A stretch of DNA of 64,000 nt from Paraburkholderia hiiakae. Its GTDB lineage: Bacteria > Pseudomonadota > Gammaproteobacteria > Burkholderiales > Burkholderiaceae. A program made the translations under genes and the position numbers. The stretch lies in assembly GCF_904848665.1 (NCBI RefSeq), contig NZ_CAJHCQ010000017.1, positions 62,001-126,000 on the forward strand. The letters run 5' to 3'. Shown piece after piece: positions 1 through 11,406 of this stretch (the first letter of the stretch is position 1; the number at the start of each line of letters is the position of its first letter). Below the pieces are notes generated by a model that saw only the letters and a program-made list of their open reading frames with translations, searched no databases and had not been told where the DNA came from.

Positions 1-462
1 GGGATCATGGAGAACGCGCTGCTGCCTTATCTGGACAACGTGCAGGCGCTCTCCACGGTCGGCGGTCCCACGCATTCCGCGCGCAGGCTGCTCGGCGCGA
101 ACAAGGACGATCTGGTGATCGGCATCGCGTTTCCGCGCTACGTGGACGACACGATCAAGCTCTCGCGCCACGCCGCGAAGCTGGGCGCGCGCGTCCTCGC
201 GCTCACCGACAGCATCGACTCGCCGCTCGCGCGCTTTGCCGATCTCATGCTGCTGATCCGCTCCGAGCGGCGCCTCGCGGCGAACTCGGAAGCCGCGGTG
301 CTGGCCGTCATCGAAGCGCTTTGCGACGCCGTGGCGTTGCGCGCGAAGGATTCCGTCGTCGCCGCGGCGGCCATCACCGAATCGGTGCTGCCGTGGCTCA
401 CCTCGGCGCAGGCGCATGCCGCGCCTTCCGCCCCGTCTTCCCCAACGAAAAAGAAGTCATGA
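1..462 (+). CDS. RpiR/MurR-type regulator, C-terminal SIS domain (5' end outside window)
   Basis: The reading frame is open from the first base, so the N-terminal helix-turn-helix lies outside the window. The visible 153 codons look like a SIS (sugar isomerase) domain: alternating beta strands and helices, with the stretch KLGARVLALTDSIDSPLARF typical of RpiR/MurR regulators. The tail is Ala/Pro/Ser-rich and ends in three lysines and a serine. The stop codon overlaps the ATG of the isoaspartyl peptidase gene by 4 bp, so this is probably the local regulator of the peptide operon. RpiR regulators usually bind phosphosugars such as MurNAc-6-phosphate. That ligand is inference here. Confidence 0.8.
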   Translation, partial: GIMENALLPYLDNVQALSTVGGPTHSARRLLGANKDDLVIGIAFPRYVDDTIKLSRHAAKLGARVLALTDSIDSPLARFADLMLLIRSERRLAANSEAAVLAVIEALCDAVALRAKDSVVAAAAITESVLPWLTSAQAHAAPSAPSSPTKKKS

Positions 463-1454
463 AATCGAACGCAGTCATTGCCATTCACGGCGGCGCCGGC
501 ACGATCCTGCGCGCTTCGATGGCGCCCGAAGTCGAAGCTCAGTATCTCGACGCGCTGAGCCGCATTCTCGCGGCTGGCCAGCGCATCCTGGCCGTTGGCG
601 GGAGCGCGCTCGACGCAGTCGAGGAAGCGGTACGTCTGCTCGAAGACTGCCCGTTTTTCAACGCGGGTCATGGCGCGGTTTTCACGTCCGCAGGCACGCA
701 TGAACTCGATGCCTCGATCATGGACGGCCGCACGCTCGAAGCGGGCGCCGTGTGCTGCGTGAAGCGCGTGCGCAATCCGGTGCTGGCGGCGCGCCGCGTG
801 CTGGAGAAGAGCGAGCACGTGCTCTTCACGGGCGAAGGCGCGGAAGCATTTGCGGCGGCACACGGCCTCGAATTCGTCGATCCCGGCTATTTCCACACCG
901 ATGCGCGCTACCGCCAGTGGCAGCTCGCACGCGGGCAAGCGCGCGCGATGCTCGATCACGATGGGGCAACGCTCGAAGCCCAGGCCGCTGCAAAGGCATC
1001 GGAAGAAAGCCTGCCGCACGAGCCGATCGACCCGAACCGCAAGTACGGCACGGTGGGCGCGGTGGCGCTCGACGCGCAAGGCCACCTCGCGGCGGCGACT
1101 TCGACGGGCGGCATCACGAACAAGCAGGTGGGCCGCGTGGGCGACGCACCGCTGATCGGCGCGGGCTGCTATGCCGATGACGCCACTTGCGCGGTGTCCA
1201 CCACGGGATCGGGCGAAATGTTCATGCGCATGGTCGCGGCCTACGACGTGGCGGCGCAAATGAAATATCGCGGTGTTTCGCTCTCCGAAGCAGCAACGAA
1301 TGTCGTGATGGAGCAATTGCCGCGCATCGACGGCCGTGGCGGCCTGATCGCCGTGGACGCACAAGGCAACGTGGTCCTGCCGTTCAACACCGAAGGCATG
1401 TATCGCGGCTACGCGCGCGTGGGCGAAGCGCCCGTTGCGTCGATCTACGCTTAA
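459..1454 (+). CDS. iaaA: Isoaspartyl peptidase / L-asparaginase (Ntn hydrolase)
   Basis: This 331-residue Ntn hydrolase cleaves isoaspartyl (beta-aspartyl) dipeptides and can hydrolyse asparagine. The family signature IHGGAGT is at the N terminus. The autocleavage site GTVGAVALD carries the nucleophile Thr198, and is followed by [19 protein letters not shown], close to the known E. coli enzyme. Autoproteolysis before Thr198 should give alpha and beta chains. The ATG at 459 was chosen over longer upstream frames because the family N terminus begins there and because it overlaps the previous stop as ATGA. It sits directly before a gsiA-like gene, as iaaA does in E. coli, which fits release of amino acids from imported peptides. 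Confidence 0.93.
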   Translation: MKSNAVIAIHGGAGTILRASMAPEVEAQYLDALSRILAAGQRILAVGGSALDAVEEAVRLLEDCPFFNAGHGAVFTSAGTHELDASIMDGRTLEAGAVCCVKRVRNPVLAARRVLEKSEHVLFTGEGAEAFAAAHGLEFVDPGYFHTDARYRQWQLARGQARAMLDHDGATLEAQAAAKASEESLPHEPIDPNRKYGTVGAVALDAQGHLAAATSTGGITNKQVGRVGDAPLIGAGCYADDATCAVSTTGSGEMFMRMVAAYDVAAQMKYRGVSLSEAATNVVMEQLPRIDGRGGLIAVDAQGNVVLPFNTEGMYRGYARVGEAPVASIYA

Positions 1455-1495
1455 GCGGCGCATCGCTTTGCGCATCAAACGAAGGAATCCTCATC

Positions 1496-3403
<1,908 letters not shown>

Positions 3404-3490
3404 ACTTGCCGTAGTGCCACGCAAACGTTCGCTTTCTAGCTGGATCATTTCGCTGAGTCGTCAAGATTCATGGGTATGGAGACCTGATTG

Positions 3491-5035
3491 ATGCAAGAAG
3501 TCAAAACATGGATGAAGGGCAGCGCGCTCGCACTCGCGCTGATCGCCGGCGCGAGCGCCGCGCAAGCCGCCGAACAGCGCGCCGTGATGGCCGTCGATTC
3601 GACGTTTTCGACGCTCGATCCGTACGACGCCAACGACACGCTCTCGCAGGCTGTTTCGAAGTCGTTCTACCAGGGGCTGTTCGGTTTCGATAAGGACCTG
3701 AAGCTCACCAACGTGCTGGCGACGAGCTACGAGGTGAGCGGTGACGGCCTCGTCTACACCTTCAAACTGCGCCAGGGCGTGAAGTTCCAGGACGGCACCG
3801 ACTTCAATGCGGCGGCGGTGAAGGCGAACTTCGACCGCGTGACGGACCCGGCGAATCACCTGAAGCGCTATAACATGTTCCGCCGCATTGCGAAGACTGA
3901 AGTGGTCGATCCGTACACGGTGAAGGTCACGCTGAATGCGCCGTTCTCGGCGTTCGTGAACGTGCTTGCGCACCCGTCGGCGGTGATGATCTCGCCTGCG
4001 GCCATGGATAAGTGGGGCAAGGATATCGGCCTGCATCCGGTGGGCACGGGCCCGTTCGCATTCGTGAAGTGGGACCCGGCTGGCGACCTCGTCGTGCACA
4101 GGTTCGACGGCTACTGGAAGAAGGGCTATCCGAAGATCGACGAGATCGACTGGAAGCCGGTGGCCGACAACAATACGCGCGCGGCGCTCATGCGCACGGG
4201 CGAAGCGGACTTCGCCTTCCGCATTCCGTTTGAACAGGCGAGCGCGTTCCAGTCGAACCCGAAGGTGGACCTGATCGCCACGCCCTCGATCATCCAGCGC
4301 TACATCAGCCTGAACACCGCGAAGAAGCCGTTCGACAACCCGCTCGTGCGCCAGGCGCTGAACTACGCGATCAACAAGGACGCGCTCGCGAAGGTGGCGT
4401 TCTCGGGTTACGCGCTGCCTTCGGACGGCGTGCTGCCCCAGGGCGTGGACTACTCGGTCAAGCTCGGCCCCTGGCCGTACGATCCGGCCAAGGCGCGCGA
4501 ACTGCTCAAGCAGGCTGGCTACCCGAATGGTTTCGAAACGACGCTGTGGTCGGCGTATAACAACTCGACCGCGCAAAAGGCCATTCAGTTCGTGCAGCAG
4601 CAACTCGCGCAAGTGGGGGTGAAGGCGAACGTCGAAGCGCTGGAAACGGGCACCGCCGTCGCGCGTGTGGAAAGCGCACAAGACCCGGCATCGGCGGGCG
4701 TGCGCATGTATTACATCGGCTGGTCGTCGTCCACGGGTGAAGCGGACTGGGGCATCTCGCCGCTGCTCGCTTCGGCATCGTGGCCGCCCAAGCTCATGAA
4801 CACGGCGTACTACAAGAACCCCGCCGTCGATCAGGACCTCGCGAAGGCGCTCGAAACGACGGACCGCGCGCAAAAAACGGCGCTCTACACCGATGCGCAA
4901 AAGCGCATCTGGGCCGACGCGCCGTGGGTGTTCCTCGTGAAGGAAAAGGTCGTGTACGCCCGCAGCAAGCGCCTGGCCGGCGCGTATGTGGCGCCGGACG
5001 GCTCGTTCAACTTCGACGAGATCTCGATTCGCTAA
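3491..5035 (+). CDS. gsiB: Periplasmic peptide-binding protein of the Gsi-type importer
   Basis: A 514-residue family 5 solute-binding protein. The signal peptide runs to about residue 28 (a positive start, [11 protein letters not shown], then a predicted cut after AQA). The mature part has the family pattern [35 protein letters not shown] and, later, [11 protein letters not shown]. It should capture peptides in the periplasm and deliver them to the permeases encoded downstream. ATG 3491 has GGAGA at 3478-3482, 8 nt upstream. The preceding TTG at 3488 is a less likely start. A strong hairpin follows the stop and separates this gene from the permeases, which may raise binding-protein message relative to them. 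Confidence 0.9.
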   Translation: MQEVKTWMKGSALALALIAGASAAQAAEQRAVMAVDSTFSTLDPYDANDTLSQAVSKSFYQGLFGFDKDLKLTNVLATSYEVSGDGLVYTFKLRQGVKFQDGTDFNAAAVKANFDRVTDPANHLKRYNMFRRIAKTEVVDPYTVKVTLNAPFSAFVNVLAHPSAVMISPAAMDKWGKDIGLHPVGTGPFAFVKWDPAGDLVVHRFDGYWKKGYPKIDEIDWKPVADNNTRAALMRTGEADFAFRIPFEQASAFQSNPKVDLIATPSIIQRYISLNTAKKPFDNPLVRQALNYAINKDALAKVAFSGYALPSDGVLPQGVDYSVKLGPWPYDPAKARELLKQAGYPNGFETTLWSAYNNSTAQKAIQFVQQQLAQVGVKANVEALETGTAVARVESAQDPASAGVRMYYIGWSSSTGEADWGISPLLASASWPPKLMNTAYYKNPAVDQDLAKALETTDRAQKTALYTDAQKRIWADAPWVFLVKEKVVYARSKRLAGAYVAPDGSFNFDEISIR

Positions 5036-5041
5036 TGCGTT

Positions 5042-5080
5042 GCGCGCCGCGCCGGGACGTTCGAGTCCGGCGCGGCGCGC
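5042..5080 (+). promoter_or_regulatory. Intercistronic hairpin between gsiB and gsiC
   Basis: Perfect 14-bp inverted repeat GCGCGCCGCGCCGG (5042-5055) and CCGGCGCGGCGCGC (5067-5080) with an 11-nt loop. It starts 6 nt after the gsiB stop. No T-run follows, so it is more likely an mRNA-stabilising or partial-attenuation element than a full terminator. Such hairpins after binding-protein genes are common in ABC operons. Confidence 0.6.
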
Positions 5081-5104
5081 ACGCCCCGATGCAGTAACGC
5101 GCTC

Positions 5105-6025
5105 ATGCTGAATTTCATTGTCAAACGCTCGCTGGGTCTTTTGCCGACGCTCCTGATCGTCGCGATCCTGGTGTTTCTGTTCGTGCATCTGCTGCCGGGC
5201 GACCCGGCGCGCCTCGCGGCCGGTCCCGAAGCGGACGATGCCACGGTCGCGCTCGTGCGCGCCGACCTCGGCCTCGACCAGCCGTTGCCGCAGCAGTTCC
5301 TCCACTTCTTCGTGCGCATCGCCCACGGCGACTTCGGTGTTTCGATGCGCAGCAAGCGCCCGGTCATCACCGAAATTAACGAGCGTTTCATGCCCACGCT
5401 GCTGCTCACGCTCACCAGCATGGTCTGGGCCGTGGTGTTCGGCATGGCGATCGGCATCGTCTCGGCCGTGTGGCGCAATCGCTGGCCCGATCGCATCGGC
5501 ATGGCGCTCGCGGTGTCGGGCATATCGTTTCCCGCCTTCGCACTCGGCATGGCGCTCATGGAGTTGTTTTCGGTGCGTCTGGGCTGGCTGCCCGTGGTGA
5601 GCGACGGTTCCTGGCGCAGCTACGTGCTGCCGTCGATCACGCTCGGCGCGGCCGTGGCCGCGGTGATGGCGCGCTTCACGCGAGCTTCGTTCGTCGAAGT
5701 GCTCAACGAGGACTTCGTGCGCACGGCGCGTGCGAAGGGCGTGGCCGAGCAGTGGGTGGTGATCAAGCATTGCCTGCGCAACGCGATGATTCCCGTGGTC
5801 ACGATGATGGGCCTGCAATTCGGCTTTCTGCTGGGCGGCTCGATCGTAGTAGAAGTGGTGTTCAACTGGCCGGGCCTCGGACGCCTGCTGATCGATTCGG
5901 TGACGATGCGCGACTATCCCGTGATCCAGGCCGAGGTGTTGTTGTTCTCACTCGAATTTATCGTCATCAATCTGATCGTGGACGTGCTGTACGCGGTCAT
6001 CAATCCGACCATTCGGTTCAGGTGA
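5105..6025 (+). CDS. gsiC: Peptide ABC importer permease (GsiC-like)
   Basis: A 306-residue inner-membrane permease of the DppB/OppB class. It begins with the usual cytoplasmic [19 protein letters not shown] start and first membrane helix, then the periplasmic segment [18 protein letters not shown]. The EAA loop is seen as [20 protein letters not shown], the contact site for the ATPase. About six membrane helices are visible. It sits between the binding-protein gene and the second permease, 7 bp before the latter. The Shine-Dalgarno sequence is weak, so translation may depend on a message shaped by the hairpin upstream. Confidence 0.9.
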   Translation: MLNFIVKRSLGLLPTLLIVAILVFLFVHLLPGDPARLAAGPEADDATVALVRADLGLDQPLPQQFLHFFVRIAHGDFGVSMRSKRPVITEINERFMPTLLLTLTSMVWAVVFGMAIGIVSAVWRNRWPDRIGMALAVSGISFPAFALGMALMELFSVRLGWLPVVSDGSWRSYVLPSITLGAAVAAVMARFTRASFVEVLNEDFVRTARAKGVAEQWVVIKHCLRNAMIPVVTMMGLQFGFLLGGSIVVEVVFNWPGLGRLLIDSVTMRDYPVIQAEVLLFSLEFIVINLIVDVLYAVINPTIRFR

Positions 6026-6032
6026 GCACGCC

Positions 6033-6926
6033 ATGAGCACGACCCAAAACGTTGCCGTACACGCACAGGACGAAGCGATCCGCACGCCGTGGCGCGAGTT
6101 CTGGCGCAAGTTCCGCAAGCAGCATGTCGCGCTCGGCGCGGGCGCTTTCGTGCTGCTGCTGGTGGTGATCGCGGTGTTCGCGCCGCATCTGGTGCCTTAC
6201 GACCCGGAAAATTACTTCGACTACGACTCGCTCAACGCCGGTCCCTCGGCGGCCCACTGGTTCGGCGTGGACGCGCTGGGCCGCGATATTTTCAGCCGCA
6301 TTCTCGCGGGCACGCGTATTTCGCTTGCCGCGGGCTTTCTTTCGGTGGCGCTGGGCGCCGTGATCGGCACGTTCTTCGGCTTGCTCGCGGGCTACTACGA
6401 AGGCTGGTGGGACCGCATCACCATGCGTGTGGCCGACGTGTTGTTCGCATTCCCAGGCATTTTGCTCGCCATCGGCGTGGTGGCGATCCTCGGCAACGGC
6501 ATGATCAACGTGGTTTGCGCGGTGGCCGTGTTCAGCATTCCGGCGTTCGCGCGTCTCGTGCGCGGCAATACGCTCATGCTCAAGCACCTCACGTATGTCG
6601 AAGCCGCGCGCAGCATTGGCGCCTCGGACTGGACGATCATCATGCGGCACATTCTGCCAGGCACGGTGTCGTCCGTGATCGTGTATCTGACCATGCGTAT
6701 CGGCACGTCGATCATCACGGCGGCGAGCCTGTCGTTCATCGGCCTGGGTGCGCAGCCGCCCACGCCGGAGTGGGGCGCCATGCTCAACGAGGCGCGCGCG
6801 GATATGGTCACGGCGCCGCATATCGCGCTGTTCCCGAGCCTCGCCATTTTCCTCACGGTGCTCGCATTCAATCTGCTGGGTGACGGCCTGCGCGACGCGC
6901 TCGACCCCAAACTGGACCGCGCATGA
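6033..6926 (+). CDS. gsiD: Peptide ABC importer permease (GsiD-like)
   Basis: A 297-residue inner-membrane permease of the DppC/OppC class. A short cytoplasmic N terminus with the family [18 protein letters not shown] segment leads into the first helix. A periplasmic stretch contains [19 protein letters not shown], the classic DppC signature. The EAA loop is [20 protein letters not shown]. It ends in the family's typical [14 protein letters not shown]. It pairs with the previous gene to form the channel. Its TGA overlaps the ATG of the P1 peptidase by 4 bp, so importer and peptidase are translationally coupled. Confidence 0.91.
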   Translation: MSTTQNVAVHAQDEAIRTPWREFWRKFRKQHVALGAGAFVLLLVVIAVFAPHLVPYDPENYFDYDSLNAGPSAAHWFGVDALGRDIFSRILAGTRISLAAGFLSVALGAVIGTFFGLLAGYYEGWWDRITMRVADVLFAFPGILLAIGVVAILGNGMINVVCAVAVFSIPAFARLVRGNTLMLKHLTYVEAARSIGASDWTIIMRHILPGTVSSVIVYLTMRIGTSIITAASLSFIGLGAQPPTPEWGAMLNEARADMVTAPHIALFPSLAIFLTVLAFNLLGDGLRDALDPKLDRA

Positions 6927-7999
6927 GCACCCATCGCGGAGATGCCGCGCCGCATATCGGCACACTGGCGAGCGGCGCGACGGGAACGATTGCCGATGTG
7001 AGCGGCGTGCGCGTGGGTCACTGCACGCTCGACGCGGGCGATGTGCAAACGGGCGTGACCGTGGTGATGCCCCACGCACGCGACCTCTTTCGCGAGAAGG
7101 TGCCAGCGAGCGCTTGCGTGATCAACGGTTTTGGCAAGAGCATCGGGCTCATGCAGCTCGAGGAGCTGGGTGTGCTCGAAACGCCGATTGCGCTGACCAA
7201 CACGTTCGGCGTGGGCGCGCTTGCACAAGCGCAGATTCGTGCGGCAATCGCAGCGAATCCGCAGATCGGGCGCGGCCTGCCGACTGTCAATCCGCTCGTG
7301 TTCGAGTGCAATGACGGTTATCTGAACGATATTCAGGCGCTGGCGGTGACTGAGGAGCACTATCTCGCCGCCTGCTCCGCTGTGAGCGCCGACTTTGCTC
7401 GCGGCAGCATCGGCGCGGGTCGTGGCATGTCGAGCTTCGACCTGAAAGGCGGCATTGGCACGGCGTCGCGCGCGGTACGGACGGCGGGCACACAGTACAC
7501 AGTGGGTGCACTCGTGCTGGCGAACTTCGGTCGCTTGCCCATGCTGACGATCGACGGCGTGTCCCTGGGTCGCGAGCTTGCGGCGCGCGCGGCGTCGAGT
7601 CGCGCGACGCAGGAGCCCGAGAAGGGCTCGATCATCATGCTGATCGCCACGGATGCGCCGCTCGACTCGCGGCAGCTTCGGCGTGTGTCGATGCGCGCGG
7701 CAGCGGGTCTCGCGCGCACGGGCTCCGTTTACGGACACGGCAGCGGCGATATCTCCATGGCGTTCAGCACCGCATACACGATGGCCCACGACGCGCCGAT
7801 CCACGCGTTGCCGCCTTTGCTCGCGGACTCGCAACTCGACCCGCTGTTTCAGGCAAGCGCGGATTGCGTAGAACAGGCGATTCTCGACGCATTGTGGCGC
7901 GCCAGCACCGTGCAGGGCCGCGACGGCCATGTGCGACAGGCGCTGCGCGAAGCCGCGCCCGATTTCGCCAATCTGCTCGAAGGCGGCGCGCGAACGTGA
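6923..7999 (+). CDS. P1 family peptidase (DmpA/beta-peptidyl aminopeptidase type)
   Basis: A 358-residue member of peptidase family P1 (DmpA/BapA fold), self-processing N-terminal hydrolases that release N-terminal D-amino acids, beta-amino acids or L-amino acids. The start region [16 protein letters not shown] is characteristic. The predicted autocleavage site is Gly235-Ser236 in [15 protein letters not shown], which makes Ser236 the nucleophile. [21 protein letters not shown] follows as in the family. No signal peptide is visible, so a cytoplasmic role on imported peptides is likely. It is coupled by ATGA to the permease and by GTGA to the M55 gene. Whether it prefers beta-, D- or L-substrates cannot be told from sequence. 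Confidence 0.88.
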   Translation: MSTHRGDAAPHIGTLASGATGTIADVSGVRVGHCTLDAGDVQTGVTVVMPHARDLFREKVPASACVINGFGKSIGLMQLEELGVLETPIALTNTFGVGALAQAQIRAAIAANPQIGRGLPTVNPLVFECNDGYLNDIQALAVTEEHYLAACSAVSADFARGSIGAGRGMSSFDLKGGIGTASRAVRTAGTQYTVGALVLANFGRLPMLTIDGVSLGRELAARAASSRATQEPEKGSIIMLIATDAPLDSRQLRRVSMRAAAGLARTGSVYGHGSGDISMAFSTAYTMAHDAPIHALPPLLADSQLDPLFQASADCVEQAILDALWRASTVQGRDGHVRQALREAAPDFANLLEGGART

Positions 8000-8829
8000 A
8001 AGTTCTCATTTCCGTCGATATCGAAGGCTTAGGCGGTGTCTTCAACGTTCAGCAAACGCGCGCCGGCAACCCCGAGTACGAGCGGGCCCGCCGCTGGATG
8101 ACGCTCGAAGCGAACGCGGCCGTGGAAGGCGCGTTCTCGGGCGGCGCAAGCGAAGTGTGGGTCAACGACTCGCATGGCGGCTTCAACAACCTGCTGCTCG
8201 ACGAGATCGATGCGCGCGCACGCGTCATACTCGGCAAGCCGCGCACGCTCGGCATGATGGCGGGGCTCGAGCACAGGCCCGCGCTCGTTTTCATGATCGG
8301 CTATCACGCCATGGCGCAAAGCCGCGGCATGCTTGCGCACACCATCAATAGCTTTGCGTTTGCGCGCGTGCTCGTGGATGGCGTGGCAACAGGCGAGGCG
8401 GGGCTGTATGGCGCGCTGGCGCAGGAATACGGCGCACGGGTGGCGCTCCTGAGCGGCGACGACGTGTTCGAACGCGAAACGCAGCCCGCTTTTCCCGATG
8501 CGAAGTTCATGGTGGTGAAGCGCTCAGATGGCCACGCGAGCGGCGATATGCTGACGCCCGCCGCGAGCCGCGAACGGATTCGCGACGCCGCACGCGAAGC
8601 CGTGGGGCAAGTGGCGCGCGACGGCGCGTGGTGGGACCGCGCTTGTGCGGCGCCGCGTGTGCGCACGTGCGAACTGCATACGCAGACCCCTGCACTTGCG
8701 GACCTCTTTTCGCAGTGGCCGAGTGTCGAGCGCTTGGCGGCCTGCGTGATCCGGTTTGTGGCGCCAACTGCCGAGTACCTCGTGCGCACGCTCAATAGCT
8801 TGTCGGCGATGTCGGCCGTCTTGCGGTGA
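7996..8829 (+). CDS. M55 family D-aminopeptidase (DppA-like)
   Basis: A 277-residue zinc D-aminopeptidase. The metal ligands of Bacillus DppA (Asp8, Glu10, His60, His104 and a Glu near 133) are matched by D8 and E10 in SVDIEG, H60 in NDSHGG, H104 in MIGYHAM, and E134. DppA removes N-terminal D-amino acids such as D-Ala. The start is GTG at 7996, giving a GTGA overlap with the P1 peptidase stop. A longer upstream frame lacks family similarity. It is the last gene of the operon. With the isoaspartyl and P1 peptidases it suggests use of D- or isopeptide-linked material such as peptidoglycan fragments, which is an inference. Confidence 0.9.
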   Translation: MKVLISVDIEGLGGVFNVQQTRAGNPEYERARRWMTLEANAAVEGAFSGGASEVWVNDSHGGFNNLLLDEIDARARVILGKPRTLGMMAGLEHRPALVFMIGYHAMAQSRGMLAHTINSFAFARVLVDGVATGEAGLYGALAQEYGARVALLSGDDVFERETQPAFPDAKFMVVKRSDGHASGDMLTPAASRERIRDAAREAVGQVARDGAWWDRACAAPRVRTCELHTQTPALADLFSQWPSVERLAACVIRFVAPTAEYLVRTLNSLSAMSAVLR

Positions 8830-8890
8830 AACGGCGTTGTTCGCTGCGTTGTGCAACTAACTGTCAGCCCCGGCACGCATAGCGCAACGA

Positions 8891-8911
8891 ACTGGCGGCT
8901 GTGCCGCCAGT
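8891..8911 (+). terminator. Hairpin after the peptide operon, candidate terminator
   Basis: ACTGGCGGC (8891-8899), loop TGT, GCCGCCAGT (8903-8911): a perfect 9-bp stem lying between the M55 gene and the convergent glgX end. The plus strand has an A-run, not a T-run, after it, so intrinsic termination is uncertain. It may serve either convergent transcript. Confidence 0.4.
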
Positions 8912-8930
8912 CCGCAAAAAAGCATGCCAT

Positions 8931-11108
8931 TCATCCCGTGAGATTTTCCTCCAGCCGGTCGAACACGCGTTGTGTCGCGCCCCGCGCATGGAGCGCGAAC
9001 AACAGCAGCGAGCGTCCCGTTACCTGGTACATATCGCCGGCTTCGAATTCGGGCAGTTCGTCGCGCACGGGCATGTTCGTATCGATGAGGCAGTTCCACT
9101 GATCCTTGCCCGGCACGGAAGGCAACGTGAATTCCACCACGTCGTGATAGGCGTTGAGCACGATGAGCATGGTCGCATCCGAAGCGAGGCGCATGATGCC
9201 GCTCGTTTGCGATCGTCCATCGATAAGCATGCCGAAACAACGCATGGCCGGATCGTCCCACTGCTCCTGGGCGAGCGGCACGCCCGCGGGCGAGAGCCAT
9301 TCGACGTCGGTGACGTCGAGCGTGGCGTTGTGCTCGCCGATGAGAAAGCGGTTGCGACGCAGTACCGGTAGCGCATGGCGCAGGGCAGTGAGCTTGCGCA
9401 CGAAGTCGGCGAGCGCGCGGCCCGTGTCGTCAATGCCTTCCCAGTCCACCCAGCTCACCTCGTTGTCCTGGCAGTACGCATTGTTGTTGCCGCGCTGCGT
9501 GCGGCCAAATTCGTCGCCAGCGAGCAGCATGGGCGTGCCCTGTGAGAGCAGCAGTGTGGCGAGAAAGTTGCGCTTCTGGCGCTCGCGCAGCGCGCGGATT
9601 TCGGGGTCGTCGGTCGGGCCTTCGGCTCCACAGTTCCACGACAGATTGTCGCCGTGGCCGTCGCGGTTATCTTCGCCATTGGCTTCGTTGTGGCGATCGT
9701 TGTACGAAACCAGATCGTTCAGCGTGAAGCCGTCGTGCGCGGTGACGAAATTGACGCTCGACCATGGCCGCCGGCCGCGCCGGTTGAAGCTGTCGCCCGA
9801 GGCGCACAGGCGCGTGGCGAGCTCGGGTGCCTTGCCTTCGTCGCCCTTCCACCAGGCGCGCGTGGTGTCGCGAAAGCGGTCGTTCCATTCCATCCAGCTG
9901 GGCGGGAAGCCACCCACCTGGTAGCCGCCCGGCCCGCAGTCCCATGGCTCGGCAATCAGCTTGACGCTCGAGAGGATCGGGTCCTGGCGGCAGCTGTCGA
10001 GAAAGCCGCCGCCTTCGTCGAAGCCGTAGGGCTCGCGCCCGAGGATCGTCGCCAGGTCGAAGCGGAAACCGTCCACGCCCATTTCGAGCACCCAGTAGCG
10101 CAGGCTGTCCGTGACCATCTGTAGCACGCGCGGGTGCGAGAGGTTGAGCGTATTGCCCGTGCCGGTGTCGTTGATGTAGTAGCGTTTGTCTTCAGGTAGC
10201 CGGTAGTACGAAGCATTGTCGATGCCCCGAAACGAGAGCGTGGGTCCGAGTTCGCTGCCTTCGGCCGTGTGGTTGTACACCACGTCGAGTATCACTTCGA
10301 GACCCGCCTGGTGCAGGCGGTCCACCATGTTCTTGAATTCGTCGATCGAGCCATGCGCGCCCACCGAGTAGCGCGGGTCCGGCGCGAAGAAGCCGATCGT
10401 GTTGTAGCCCCAGTAGTTCGTGAGGCCGCGTTCGAGCAGGTGCGAATCGTTCACGAAGGTATGGATGGGCAGCAGCTCGACGGATGTCACGCCAAGCCCG
10501 CGGATATATTCGAGCACCGGCGTTTGCGCGAGACCCGCGAAGGTGCCGCGCTCTTCAGGCGGCACGTCGGGATGGCGGATCGTGTAGCCGCGCACGTGCG
10601 TTTCGTAGATGATCGTGCGCTCGCGCGGTACGCGCTCGCGCATCGGGTGATGCCAGGTGAAGCCCTGATCGACCACGCGGCAGCGCGGCACATAGCGCGC
10701 GCTGTCTCGCGTGTCGAACGAGAGATCGCCGTCGGGACTGCCGATCGTGTAGCCGAACACGGCGGGATGCCAGCGCAGCGCACCCACGTGCGCCTTCGCA
10801 TAGGGATCGAGCAGCAGCTTGTTCGGATTGAAACGATGGCCCGCCTGCGGCTCGTACGGCCCATGCACGCGATACCCGTAGATAGCGCCCGGTTCGAGGT
10901 CGGGCAGGTACACGTGCCACACCTCGTCGGTGTATTCGGGCAACTCGACGCGCTCGAGTTCGCGCAGGCCGTTCTTGTCGAAGAGACACAACTCGACCTT
11001 CGTTGCGTTCGCGGAGAAAAGCGCGAAGTTCACGCCGCGGCCGTTCCAGGTGGCGCCGAGCGGAAACGGCTGTCCTTCTACGATGCGGGTAGCGGTTTTT
11101 TTCTTCAT
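8931..11108 (-). CDS. glgX: Glycogen debranching enzyme GlgX
   Basis: A 725-residue GH13 enzyme that hydrolyses alpha-1,6 branches of limit dextrin in the cytoplasm. It has an N-terminal CBM48 domain (ATWNGRGVNFALFSANATKV) followed by the catalytic barrel. Predicted catalytic residues are Asp351 (DGFRFDLA), Glu387 (AEPWDCG) and Asp459 (TAHDGF). The long loop YNDRHNEANGEDNRDGHGDN is a GlgX hallmark. The ATG at 11108 (MKKKTATRI) was chosen; an in-frame TTG at 11147 would add 13 residues without a family match. No other glycogen or trehalose genes are in the window. The convergent end with the peptide operon leaves about 100 bp. Confidence 0.92.
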   Translation of the reverse strand: MKKKTATRIVEGQPFPLGATWNGRGVNFALFSANATKVELCLFDKNGLRELERVELPEYTDEVWHVYLPDLEPGAIYGYRVHGPYEPQAGHRFNPNKLLLDPYAKAHVGALRWHPAVFGYTIGSPDGDLSFDTRDSARYVPRCRVVDQGFTWHHPMRERVPRERTIIYETHVRGYTIRHPDVPPEERGTFAGLAQTPVLEYIRGLGVTSVELLPIHTFVNDSHLLERGLTNYWGYNTIGFFAPDPRYSVGAHGSIDEFKNMVDRLHQAGLEVILDVVYNHTAEGSELGPTLSFRGIDNASYYRLPEDKRYYINDTGTGNTLNLSHPRVLQMVTDSLRYWVLEMGVDGFRFDLATILGREPYGFDEGGGFLDSCRQDPILSSVKLIAEPWDCGPGGYQVGGFPPSWMEWNDRFRDTTRAWWKGDEGKAPELATRLCASGDSFNRRGRRPWSSVNFVTAHDGFTLNDLVSYNDRHNEANGEDNRDGHGDNLSWNCGAEGPTDDPEIRALRERQKRNFLATLLLSQGTPMLLAGDEFGRTQRGNNNAYCQDNEVSWVDWEGIDDTGRALADFVRKLTALRHALPVLRRNRFLIGEHNATLDVTDVEWLSPAGVPLAQEQWDDPAMRCFGMLIDGRSQTSGIMRLASDATMLIVLNAYHDVVEFTLPSVPGKDQWNCLIDTNMPVRDELPEFEAGDMYQVTGRSLLLFALHARGATQRVFDRLEENLTG

Positions 11109-11221
11109 GGGCTCGTCGGTTGGGGACGCGGTGGTGCGCGCTTCCAACGCCGTTGCGCGCGAAGGCGGGGGTTTCTATCAAGCAAGGTTTGGGCCTAAGC
11201 GCGCGCTGCCGACGCGCTACA

Positions 11222-11247
11222 GGGGGAGGGAAGGAGGGAAGGGTGGG
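11222..11247 (+). other. G-rich tract with G-quadruplex potential upstream of glgX
   Basis: The plus strand carries five runs of three or more G (11222-11226, 11228-11230, 11236-11238, 11241-11243, 11245-11247) with short loops, which meets the usual G-quadruplex pattern. It is about 115 bp upstream of the glgX start and on its template strand. Function is not shown by sequence. Confidence 0.5.
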
Positions 11248-11310
11248 AAGCGCGGCGCGCAGCGGCAGTTTTTACAGCTGTCGATCGCCGCGTGAATCGT
11301 GCCGCGAGTC

Positions 11311-11359
11311 GCTGCGCCAAGCGGCGGCACACGCTGCGAGCGTGTAGCTTTGGCGCAGC
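11311..11359 (-). terminator. Nested hairpin downstream of the IsdG-like gene
   Basis: The outer arms CTGCGCCAA (11312-11320) and TTGGCGCAG (11350-11358) enclose an inner perfect stem ACACGCT (11329-11335), GCG, AGCGTGT (11339-11345). It lies about 50 bp after the stop of the minus-strand monooxygenase gene and upstream of glgX. No T-run follows, so terminator is only one reading. It could also be a structured leader. Confidence 0.4.
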
Positions 11360-11406
11360 GCGTGCACAGATTTACCGATACGTTCGCGTGACTTCGCGTG
11401 CGCCGC

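Noticed and set aside
3461-5818. Long open frame on the minus strand across the gsiB/gsiC region (785 codons)
   Set aside because: It is antisense to two well-supported genes, is rich in Arg/His as expected for a GC-rich shadow, and has no family motif.
8931-11147. TTG start at 11147 for GlgX
   Set aside because: It would add 13 residues unlike the family, and the ATG at 11108 gives the normal N terminus.
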